This document shows positions 1-10,900 of a stretch of DNA of 41,373 bases, piece by piece (positions within the stretch are counted from its first letter, which is position 1; each line of letters opens with the position of its first letter). The position numbers and the translations under genes were made by a program. The stretch covers positions 1 through 41,373 of the forward strand of contig JAISPQ010000243.1 in the NCBI GenBank assembly GCA_031274955.1, written 5' to 3'. The stretch is from Rhodanobacter sp. GTDB taxonomy: Bacteria > Pseudomonadota > Gammaproteobacteria > Xanthomonadales > Rhodanobacteraceae. The notes beneath the pieces are model-generated. The model made no database searches, was not told the origin of the DNA, and saw nothing but the letters and a program-made list of their open reading frames with translations.

Positions 1-121
1 CAACGCCGTCATCGGCCCCGTTTTGCAAAGACATCGGCGCGTCGAAGCACAAAACACGCCACGTCGTGCGGCTATCGCACGAAACGAGGGGTGGGGTGCG
101 GGAGTTTTGCAAGAGCCTCGA
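1..121. mobile_element. Possible end of an IS5-like insertion sequence or its remnant, running off the left edge
   Basis: GC-rich stretch ending in ...GGGAGTTTTGCAAGAGCCTC (reverse complement GAGGCTCTTGCAAAACTCCC), which resembles terminal sequences of some IS5-family elements. A second GTTTTGCAAAGAC lies at about 20-32. Abrupt change to lower-GC acyltransferase coding sequence at about 122. Confidence 0.3.
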
Positions 122-490
122 TGGTATCCACCTTTAGTTGTTTGTTTGAGCATTATAGCCACAACAGCTGTTTTTTCATCTCCATACTTATATGGAGCAC
201 CCTATAATAAAGAGGTTATGACCGGAATTGTAATCGGTATTTCAACTGTAGCCTTTCTACAACAGCGGCCATTCGGCACCATCGACGAATTACTGGGCAA
301 CCTGAGTTACGGTGTGTTCTTGAACCATTTCCTAATGATATGGCTGGCCGATCACTTCTCTATCAGCAGGTTGTTTGTTCCGATCGCAGCCCTGATAGCA
401 GCTGCGGTTTCCTACAAGCTGATCGAAGAGCCGGCTCTCCGTTGGAGACGCCATCTGCGCAACGCGAACGCTGCAAGGGGTCTCAATTGA
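120..490 (+). pseudogene. C-terminal fragment of an acyltransferase-3 (OafA/YrhL-like) membrane protein, apparently 5'-truncated
   Basis: ORF 23..490; hydrophobic helices and the typical ending LGNLSYGVFLNHFLMIWLADHF...AAAVSYKLIEEPALRWRR. The N-terminal about 33 residues read from the GC-rich junction do not look like this family. Confidence 0.55.
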
Positions 491-586
491 TCTGGCACTC
501 GGAACCCTTCCTGCGGCCATAAGTTGCCCTGTGTTACATAAGCACGGAGAATCCAAATCCCTTTTCCATCTTTGAGGAGTCATGAC

Positions 587-1660
587 ATGGCCAAGATGAA
601 AGCGGCAATCTTCGTTGCCCCCGGACGCATCGAAATCCAAGACAAACCCATCCCCGATATCGGCCCGCAGGATGCGCTGATCCGCATCACCACCACCACG
701 ATCTGCGGCACCGACGTACACATCCTCAAAGGTGAGTACCCGGTGGCCAAGGGCCTGACCGTGGGACACGAGCCGGTGGGCATCATCGAAAAGCTCGGCG
801 CGGGCGTGCAGGGCTTCAAGGAAGGGCAGCGTGTCATCGCCGGTGCCATCACACCCAGCGGCCACAGCTACGCCTGCCTGTGCGGTTGCAGCTCGCAGGA
901 TGGCCCCGGCACGAAGCATGGCTACAAGGCCACGGGCGGCTGGAAGTTCGGCAACCTCATCGACGGCGCACAGGCCGAGTACCTGCGCGTACCCGATGCG
1001 ATGGCCAATCTGTGCGCGGTGCCCGATGCGCTGACCGACGAGCAAGTACTGATGTGCCCGGACATCATGTCCACGGGGTTCTCCGGCGCGGAGAGCGGCA
1101 AGATCCGCATCGGCGACACGGTGGCCGTGTTCGCGCTCGGGCCGATCGGGCTGTGCGCGGTAGCCGGTGCCAAGCTCCTGGGCGCGACCACGATCATCGG
1201 CGTGGATACCGTCCCCAAGCGTCTGGAGATCGCGCGCCGGCTCGGCGCCGACCATGTGGTCGATTTCAAGGCGGGCAATCCGGTCGAGCAGATCATGGCG
1301 CTCACCGACGGGCGCGGCGTGGATGTGTCGATCGAGGCGCTGGGCACGCAGAACACTTTCGAATCGGCGCTGCGCGTGTTGCGTCCAGGCGGGTGTCTGT
1401 CGAGCCTGGGCGTGTATTCGGGCGATCTGAAGATTCCGCTGGATGCCTTCGCCGCGGGCTTGGGCGACCTGAGCATCGTGAGTTCGCTATGCCCCGGCGG
1501 TAAGGAACGCATGCGCCGGCTGCTGGAAGTGGTGGCTTCGGGCCGCACCGATCTCAAGCCGTTGGTGACCCACCGCTATAAGCTCGACGATATCGAGGCG
1601 GCTTACGATCTGTTCGCCAACCAGCGCGATGGGGTGCTGAAAGTCGCAATCACGCCGTAA
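587..1660 (+). CDS. Zinc-dependent alcohol dehydrogenase (MDR superfamily)
   Basis: ORF 572..1660; ATG at 587 after TGAGGAGT. Motifs TTICGTDVHILKGEYP, GHEPVG, VAVFALGPIGLCAVAGAKLLGA, and the C-terminal substrate domain. Confidence 0.93.
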   Translation: MAKMKAAIFVAPGRIEIQDKPIPDIGPQDALIRITTTTICGTDVHILKGEYPVAKGLTVGHEPVGIIEKLGAGVQGFKEGQRVIAGAITPSGHSYACLCGCSSQDGPGTKHGYKATGGWKFGNLIDGAQAEYLRVPDAMANLCAVPDALTDEQVLMCPDIMSTGFSGAESGKIRIGDTVAVFALGPIGLCAVAGAKLLGATTIIGVDTVPKRLEIARRLGADHVVDFKAGNPVEQIMALTDGRGVDVSIEALGTQNTFESALRVLRPGGCLSSLGVYSGDLKIPLDAFAAGLGDLSIVSSLCPGGKERMRRLLEVVASGRTDLKPLVTHRYKLDDIEAAYDLFANQRDGVLKVAITP

Positions 1661-1713
1661 GAACCTGTCTCATCTCCCTCTAGCCTCCCGCATGCGGGAG
1701 AGAGAAGAAAAAG

Positions 1714-1745
1714 CCCCTCCCCCACGTGTTCGCGTGGGGGAGGGG
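1714..1745. terminator. GC-rich hairpin, copy A (putative bidirectional terminator)
   Basis: CCCCTCCCCCACG-TGTTCG-CGTGGGGGAGGGG, 13-bp perfect stem, preceded by GAAGAAAAAG. Confidence 0.65.
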
Positions 1746-1869
1746 AAACGCCCCCCCTTCATTCAACGCATGCCGCGACGCCGTACGATGGGGTGCTGAA
1801 AACCGCAATCACGCCATAAGAGCCTCTCATCTCCCCCGGCCTCTCACATGCGGGAGAGAGAAGAAAAAG

Positions 1870-1901
1870 CCCCTCCCCCACGTGCTCACGTGGGGGAGGG
1901 G
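1870..1901. terminator. GC-rich hairpin, copy B (putative bidirectional terminator)
   Basis: CCCCTCCCCCACGTG-CT-CACGTGGGGGAGGGG, perfect stem between the convergent ADH and giant genes. Confidence 0.7.
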
Positions 1902-1917
1902 AAACGCCCCCCTTCAT

Positions 1918-4900
1918 TCAACGCATGCCGCGACGCATGGTGCGCAGCGCGACCATGGCCAGCAGCGCCATCAGTCCGAACAGTACGCGCGGATCCAGTG
2001 CCGGCGTCGCTATCGGCTCCGGCGGTGGTGGTACCACGAAGCGTGCCACTACCGGACCCATCGCGATCGGCGCGGTCGTCTCGACAAGGTAGGCGCCCGG
2101 CACCGTACTGGTCACGCCGACCGTGCAAACGCCGCTCGCATCCGTCAGGCAGATCGTGCTGACCAGGGTCGAACCTACGCCCGATGTCAACCTCACCTGC
2201 ACACTGGACACGGCCTGATTGTTCGCATCGCGCAGCGTCACTTGCACGATATCCCTCTCCCTGCCGTTGGCCTGCGCATTATTCGGCGGCAATACCTCGA
2301 TCTTCGACTTGGCCGCATCCGGCGCCGCCGCTCCGCAGTTCGTCGTTATCGTCGGCGTGCATACCGCGATGAACGTCGCCTGCTTCGGACCCAGCGTCAG
2401 CGTGCCCGCCTGCGCGGCGACTCCATACTGGCCCGCCGTCGTGCTGGTCAGACCGACCTCACACAGGCCATCCACATCCGTCCGGCAGGCCGCATCCACC
2501 AGGGTTGCGCCCGCGTCCACCATGAATGCCACGACCACGTTCGGTACCGGCACATCGTTCGCATCGTGCAAGGCCACCACCGCGATGTCCTGCGACAGGC
2601 CGTTCGCCGCTGCGCCGTCCACGCGCATCACCAGCAACGAATGGCCCGCATCCGGTGCACCGGGTATCGGCGGTATAAACACCGCATTTACCGGCCCCAG
2701 GGTCACCGGTGAAATCGTGCTGACCTGGTAGGTGCCCGGCACCGAGCTGGTCAGGCCGACCGTGCACATGCCATGACTATCGGTGGTGCAGGTGACTTGC
2801 TCGCTGGGCGCTACCGGATTCGGAGCGCCCGGGGTCGCCTGCGTGAGGGTGCTCAACCGCGCGTTGCTGGTGAACAGCGCGCCCGATGTCACCGCGAACA
2901 TGACCTCTTCACCGGCCACCGGGTTGCCGTTGCGGTCGCGCAATGTCACTTGCGCACGGTTTTCGGATGCGCCGTTCGCCGGCATGTTGTTCACTGCCAT
3001 GAACAGCGTGGAGTTAGCCTGCGATACCGTGCCGACGAAGGCCGCCATCACCGGGCCGATCTTCACCGGTGCGATCACGGCGACCGCATACAGACCCGGC
3101 GTCGTCGCCGTGAGGCCGACCCGGCATGCACCATAGGCACTGGTTCTGCAGGTCTCATTCACCAGCGTCGCGCCCGATGCCACGGTGAACCTGACCACCG
3201 TGTTCGCTATCGGGTTGCCGTTCGTATCCGCCAGCAGCACCTCGGCGATATCTTGCGCCACGCCATCGGCCGGACGGTTGTCGTCCATGATGTTGAGCAC
3301 CGACAGCGCATCCGAGGGAGCGACCACCGGCGTCACGACGAGCGGGATCGTGCCTTGCGTGGTCAGATCCGTCACCGGATCGTACGCCGTGATGACCGGG
3401 TTGTTGCCCAGGTCGTCCGAGCTGCCGGCGGTGCAGGTCACATGACCGGTGGCTGGTACTACCGTCGCCTTGCAGTCCGTGCCCGGAACCGTCACTTGCG
3501 TACCGGGTTGTCCGTTCTGGCACGCTATCGTCACCGGTTGACCGGGGGCGATCGGGTTCGGCTCTGCCCTGCAATCGGGCAGTTTCGGATACGGCGGCTT
3601 GGAGCCGACGTCCAGTGGCAGGACACCTTCGTTGGTTTGGCCTGTCTTGGGATCGACGACCGTGATCGACGGGTTACTGCCCATCTCGCCGGCATTACCC
3701 GCGCAGACCAGGTTGCCCGAGGGCGGTATCAGCTTGCCATTGCAGTCCGTGCCCGGAATCGTGATCGTGGTATCCGGTCGGGCATGGGTGCAGGTGACCA
3801 CCACTTGATCGCTCGGCAATACCCGTTTCGGGCTCGCCGTGCAGTTGGGCAGTGGCGGTCTGGTCGTGGGATCCACTTCCAGCGGGATGACACCGTTGCT
3901 CGATCCACCCGTATCCGGGTCGATCACCGTGATCGGCGGGTTGTTGCCCATGTCGCCCGCATCGCCCTGGCAGGTGAGACTGCCCGAGGACGGTATCGGC
4001 GTCGCGCTGCAGTCCGTGCCTGGAACCGTCACTTGCGTGCCGGGCTTGCCGTTGTCGCAGGTCACCGTTATCGACTGACCCGCCTTGGCCGGGTTCGGAT
4101 TCGCCACGCAGTCCGGCAGCGGCGGATTCGTCGTGGGCCCCACGTCCAGCGGGAGTACGCCCTTGCTCGAACCACCCGTCGGGTCGATGATCGTAATCGG
4201 CGGGTTGCTGCCCATCTGGCTTGCAGTGCCCGAGCAAATGAGACTGCCCGAGGGCGGTATCAGCTTGCCATTGCAGTCCGTGCCCGGAATCGTGATCGTG
4301 GTGCCCGGTTTGCCGTTCTCACAGCTCGCCGTTACCCGATCGCTGGGCAGCGCCTGTTTCGGATCGGCCTTGCAGTTGGGCAGCGGCGGATTCGTCGCGA
4401 GGTCCACTTCCAGCGGGATGACACCGTTGCTCTGACCGCCGGTGTCCGGGTCGGTGATCGTGATCCGTGGGTCGTTGCCCATGTCGCCCGCATCGCCCTG
4501 GCAGGTGAGGCTGCCCGAGGACGGTATCGGTGTCGCGCTGCAGTCCGTGCCTGGAACGGTCACCTCCGTGCCGGGCTTGCCGTTGTCGCAAGTCACCGTG
4601 ACCTGCTGACCCGCTCTGGCCGGATTCGGGCTCGCCACGCAGTCCGGCAGCGGCGGATTCGGCACCACGTACACTTCCAGCGGAATCACGCTGCTGTTCG
4701 ACAAGTCAGACTTCGGATCGGTGACCGTGATGACCGGATTCGAGCCGATGTCGTCCGTATTGCCTTGGCAGATCAACAGGCCGGTCGCCGGGATCGTCGC
4801 CGGGTCGCAGTCCGTGCCTGCAATCCGCACGATGTCGTCCGGCACGCCGTTCGTGCAGGTCAGCGTCACCCTCTGGCCGGCTACGGCCGGGTTCGGACTC

Positions 4901-7900
4901 ACCACGCAGTTGGGCACCGGCGGCGGGAACGGGGTGTTGCCCTCCGGGGTCATCTGCAGATCCAGTACGCCGGTGTTGGTTCCGGTATTCGGGTTGGTCA
5001 CGACGATCGGCGGGTTGTTGCCCATGTCGCTGGCATTGCCCGTGCAGGTCAAGTCGCCGGTCGGCGCGATCACGGCCGGATTGCAGCTCGTGCCCGGAAT
5101 CACCACCTTGTCGCCCGGTGTGCCGCCCTTGCAGGTCACGGTCACCGTTTGGCCCCGCAGCGCGCGATTCGGGATCACGGTGCAGTCCGGTATCACCGTA
5201 CCCAGGCTGCCGAACGACGCCGTCGCTGTCATGCCGATCGGCAAGGTCGTCGATACCGTGTAGTCGCCCACCTGGAGGCTGGTGATGCCGATCCCGCACG
5301 CGCCCAGCGCCAACGGACCTTGCGCCGGGTCCGTCGTGCACTCTTGCGCAGGCAGCGTTGTGCCGGCCTGTACCAGGAACGCACCGACTTGGATGTCGAA
5401 CACCACCCGGACGCTGGGCACCGGTATCTGGTACTGATCCTTGTGCGTCGCCGTGGCGATATCCTGGCTCTTGCCGTCGGCCGGCTGGTGGTTCGGATCG
5501 ACGATCAGCGTCGAGTGCCTGGGATCGGGCGGACCCGCTCCGCAGTCGGTGTCCGTCGCGCTCGTGCACAGGCGGATGAAGTTCACGATGACCGGCCCCA
5601 GCGCCAGCGGATCGGTTGTCTGCACTTGGTATCTGCCCGCCGCAAAGCTCTTCACGCCCATCCGGCAGATACCGGCCTTCGTGCCCAGCGTGCCGTCGCC
5701 GGTATCGCAGGCGCCCGGCGGGGTCAGGATCGCGCCCGAACTGGCCAGGAATGTCGTGGGCACACCCGGCACCGGTTTGCCGAACGCGTCGTACAGCGCC
5801 ACTTCCACGAAGTCTTGCGACTCACCGTTCGCCGGCATGCCATCGACCACGCTGACGAGCGTGCCGTGATCCGGCTTATCCGCACCGCAGTCCGTGTCCG
5901 TCGCACTCGTGCAAACGCGGATGAACGTCACCGTCACCGGACCCAATGCCAGCGGATCGATCGTGCTCACGGCGTAATCGCCCGCGATCTCACTGGTCAG
6001 ACCCATGTTGCACAGGCCGTTGTTGTCGGTCTTGCAGGCACCATCGGATGCGAGCGTGGCGTCCGCGGGGGTGACCGCGAACGTTACCTGCGCATTCTTC
6101 ACCTGCAGATCAAGCCTGTCCTTCAGCGTTGCCCGGACGAGGTTCTGCGAGAAGCCGTTCGCCGGCATCTTGTTCCTCACGATCTCCAGCAAGGAGTGCT
6201 CCGGATCGGGCGGACCCGAGCCGCACTGGGTGTCGGTCACGCTCTGGCATACGCGGATGAACGTTACCGTCGTCGGAGCAAGTGATACCGGCGCGGTCGT
6301 GCTCACTTGGTACGTGCCTTGCGTCAAGCTGGTCACCCCGACCACGCAGGTGCCGTCGCTCTTCGTCGTGCAGGTCGTCGTCGGCGTGCCTTGCTTGAAC
6401 GGTCCGAACAGGGCGCCCGTGTCCACCGTGAAGCTCACTTCGGTCTGGCCGACTGGATAACCGTTACCGTCGCGCAAGGTTACCGTGACTTCATCCTGCG
6501 ACACGCCATTGGCCGACAGCGCGTCCAGCGTCGTCTTCAAGGTGGAGGTAAACGGCGAAATTTGGCCCCTGAAGTGCGCTATCGCCGTCTCCTTCACCAG
6601 ACCCGAGGTCGCCGTGATCTCGTGTTCACCCTGCGCGGTACTCGCCAACGATACGCTGCACGCGCCATTCGCGCCGGTGGTGCAGGTCGTGGACAAGAAG
6701 GTCACGTTCGGGTCGGAACCAAACGTCACCGGAATACCCTGCAGCGGCTGGTTGGCCGAATCCAGCGCCAGGAACTGCGCTTGTTCGGCCGACGCGCCAT
6801 CCGCCGGCTGGTAGTCGTTCAAGATGGTCAGCGACGAGTGGGCCTGATCCAACTCGGGCGTTATGAACGTCACCGTCACCTCCGGCGGCGTGGTCGGTAT
6901 CGGCGCTGTCACGCCCACCGTGTACTGACCGGTGACCATGCTCGTGATGCCCTGGCTGCAGGCGCCTGCCGTGGTTCGGTTGGCGCCGTCCGCGGTGATG
7001 CACACGGTGTTCACCAGGCGCGCGCCCGGCTGCACGGTGAAAGTGACGCGCGCATTCTTCACCGGCTGCTTGTTCGCATCGGCGAGCGTCGCCTTCACCT
7101 CATCCGGTGAAACGCCATCCGCCGGCCGGTTGTCCTGCGTGACTTCCAGCGTCGAGTTCGGTGTCGCCGGCGGACCCGAACCACACGTGGCAAGCGCCGG
7201 ATCCGTCGGGTCGCAGAAGCGCGCTACCGCGCCCTTGCTCCACGGGTTCGGTATCTGCACCGTCGCGGTGACCGTATAGCCGGCTGCCGTCAGGCTGGTC
7301 ACGCCCACCTTGTGGCCGGTGCTGTCGTAGCACACGCCGTTCGCATCGGTATCGCAGAACGTCGACGTCAGTCGCGCGCCGGATTCCACCGTCAGGAACA
7401 CGCGCGTGTCCGCTACCGCATGGCTGTTCTTGTCGAGCAGGATGATCGCCACGCCGTCTTCCGAGGCGCCGTTCGCCGGCTGGTCGTTCGGTTCGATCTG
7501 CACCCTCGACAGGAGGGAATCGGGGATGTACGAAGGCGCGCAATCCACCGGATCCGACGCTGCGCCCGTGCATACCGGCTTGAAGGTCGCGATCTTCGAT
7601 GCGATCGGAATCCTCGCGATCGGCGAAACCACGCTCACCGGGAAATCACCCGGCTGCGAACTGCGCAGCCGCACCGAGCATTCGCCGTTCGCATCGCTCT
7701 GGCACTGATCGCCCTGGTCCTGGCCATTCGCCGACGGCGCCGGACTGAAGGTCACGGCCGCACCGCCCGTCACGCTGAAGGTCGCCCAGACGTTCTGCAC
7801 TTGCCGATTGTTCTTGTCGAACAGCGCTACGTTGGCGCGATCCTGTGCGGTGTTGTCGGCCGGCTGGTTATTCGGATCGATGGTGAGCGTACCGTGGTCG

Positions 7901-10900
7901 ACCTTATCCGCGCCGCAGTCCGTCGTTATCGTCGATGTACATATCGGGATGAACGTCGCGTCCGCCGTCAGCGTAACCGTGTCGACCGTCGCCGTCACCG
8001 TGTACTGGCCTTCCTGCTCACTGGTCAGGTACACCCAGCATTGACCGTCGTTATTCGTCGTGCAGGCCGCCGTCGCCGTGCCGGTCGCGTACGCCGGTCC
8101 GAACAGCGGACCGGCGGCCACCGTGAAGCTCACCGTCCAGCCGGGTGTCGGATGGCCATCCGCATCCTTGGCCGTCAGCGTCGCCTTGTCCGCCGACACG
8201 CCGTTCGCCGACTGCCGATCAGGATCGATCACCAGCGTCGAATGGTCCTGATCCGGCGGACCGGTAAATACCGCGTTGACCGGCGCCTGTGCCGCGGTCG
8301 GCAGCGTTATCGTCTGCGTCGTGCCATCGTCGGCGACCGCCACCACGCTTGCCGTCAGCGCATAACTGCCCGCTGTGTCGCTGATGATGCCGACCGTGCA
8401 AGCGCCAAAGGGACCGGTGATGCACTGCCTCTGCAGCAACGTCGCGCCGGTGGCCACTGTGAAGCTCACCGGTACGCCCGTGACCGGATCCTTGTTCGCA
8501 TCGAGCAACGTCACCTGCGCCGTATCCGGCGTCGTGCCGTCGGCCGGCTGGTAGTTCACGGGCATGCCCAGGTTCGACTGCGTCGCATCGACCTTCGGCA
8601 GATCGGCGAACCTCACCGTGGTCGCTACCGGTATCGCCGACAACGGCGCGGTAAGACTCAGCGCATAGCTGCCCGGCGTGTTGCTGGTCGCGTACACGGT
8701 GCACTGACCGTTCGCATCCGTCGTGCACGTCACCTTCGATTCCCGGGCGGCCGTGGACTCCGGCGCCAGACTCAACAGGGCGCCCTGCTCCACATTCAAC
8801 GTCGCCGGCGCATTCGGCAGCGGATCGCCGTTGGTGTCTTTGAGCGTCAATATCGCGATATCCGTCGATACGCCGTTCGCGGCCTGGTCGCTCTGCACGA
8901 CCACGAGCGTGGAACAGCCCGGACATGCCGACAAGCTGAATCTTGCCTGCACCGGTTGGCCGTTGTTGGCGCGGGTAGCGCCGATCTGCGCCGATACGTC
9001 GTAGGTCGTCTGCAGCGTGCTGGTCAGTTCGACCCAGCACGTGCCGTCCGCGCGCGTCGTGCACGTGGTGGCACGCAATGCCGGCAGGCTGACGATGCCT
9101 CTGGTATCGACCGCGGAGAACTCCACATCGACACCGGACTGCGACACCAGGTTGGCGTACGCATCACGCAGCGTCAGCGTGATCACATCCGCCGCGACAC
9201 CGTCCGCCGGCTTGTCATTGGGATCCACCGCGAGCGTGGAATGTGCCGCATCCCATGGACCGGGCCTGAAGGTGATCGGCACCGGATTCTGTCCCCTGGG
9301 CTGACCGCCGCTGAGCGGCGTACCGCCGATATCGGCCAACACGCTATACGTGATCGCTTGCGTGCTCGCCACCTTGAACTCGCACGTACCCGAGGCGTCG
9401 CTGGTCGTGCACGAATACGCCACCGGATCGACCGCGACCGTGCCGCTGGGCGGCGTGCTGCCGTCGGACCGCAGCGTGAGGGTGAAGTGCACCGTCACAC
9501 CCGGCGGTACGAGGCTGCCGTTCTTATCCCTCACCGTCGCCGTGATCACATCCTGTTCCGTACCGTCGGCCGTCTGGTTATCGCGCGTCACCTGAATGTA
9601 CGACTGGGCCGGGTCGCCATCGCCCGAGGAGAAGTGCGCCGTCAATGGGCTACCGGTGACCTCGGTCGCCGTGCCATTGACCGCCACCGTAGCCGTCACG
9701 CCGTAATCGCCGGCGCTCCTGCTGGTCAGCTCGAACTGGCAGGTGCCGTAGGCCGGATCGCCCACGCGGCCCAGTGTCGTGCACTTTCCTGTGCCGCTGG
9801 CCGCAGGGCCGACCAGACCCGAGGTCGGCACCACCTTGAAGGTGAAGTCCACATCTGCCAGCAGGATGCCGTTCGCATCCTTCGCCGTCGCCACCACGAT
9901 GAACGGCGTGACGCTATCGGCCGGCTGGCTCGTGATCGATTGTCCGCCGGCATCCTTGGCGTAGTCGATCGACGACTGCGCCGGATCGGCCGCACCGGTG
10001 GTGAATACCACCCGCACCGGGTTGCTCGTCTCCTGGCCTACCTGCGCCGTTACCACATAGCTGTCCGCCGTCTGGCTGGTCAGCGTTACCGGATTCGGAC
10101 ACTGGCCCTCGTTCGTACCGGCGGTCGCAATGTTGCAGCTACCCGTGGTCCGGGTACCAAAGAGCGCGGTGCCGCCAAACGGGACACCCGGCGCGGCACT
10201 GAAGGTGACCGTGGTCGCCGTCTTGATCGGGTTGTTGTTGGTATCGACCAGCTTGATCTGCACCGAGTTCTGACCACCACCGGCCTTGGCGTTATTGTCG
10301 ATCACCGACAACGTGGACCTGGACATGTCCAGCGGTCCGGGCTTGAAGATGATCGTCAGCGGACTGCCATTCACGTCTTCGAACGGTGTGAGGGTGGATA
10401 GCGCGGCGTGGACGGTATAGGTCCGATCCGCCAGCTTGCTGGCCACCTTGAACTGGCAGGTACCGGTGTCGTCCGTCGTGCAGGTGCCGGCGCCCGATGC
10501 CGGCGTGCCGGTCAGGCCCGTGGTCGGGTCGATCGTGAAGTGGAACGTGGCCTTCGCCACCAGATTGTCGTTCGCATCCAGCGCCGTCGCGGTGACCACG
10601 TCCGGCGTGACGCCATCCGCTATCTGGTTGGTGTCCGTTCCCGGATTCAGAATCTGGATACTCGATTTTCCGCGCACGGCCGGGCCAGCCACGAAGGTCG
10701 CCAAGACCGACTTGGCGATCGACACATCCTTGTTCGTGCCCGTATCCGTCACCACGCCGCGGATCTCATACGTATCCGCCTTCGTGCTCACGATGCGCAC
10801 CGAGCACTGGCCATTCGCATCCGATGTGCAGGTGGGATTACCGCCACCGGCCACGCTCACAGCCGGCGGCAGAATGAGCCTCACCGGCTGGGCCGACACC

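Larger units (their letters stand above)
1628..1938. repeat. Imperfect tandem duplication, about 155-159 bp unit, of the convergent ADH/giant-gene 3' junction
   Basis: GATGGGGTGCTGAAA..CGCAATCACGCC.TAAGA at 1628 recurs at 1787. The hairpin and CTTCATTCAACGCATGCCGCGACGC at about 1757 recur at about 1912. Confidence 0.9.
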
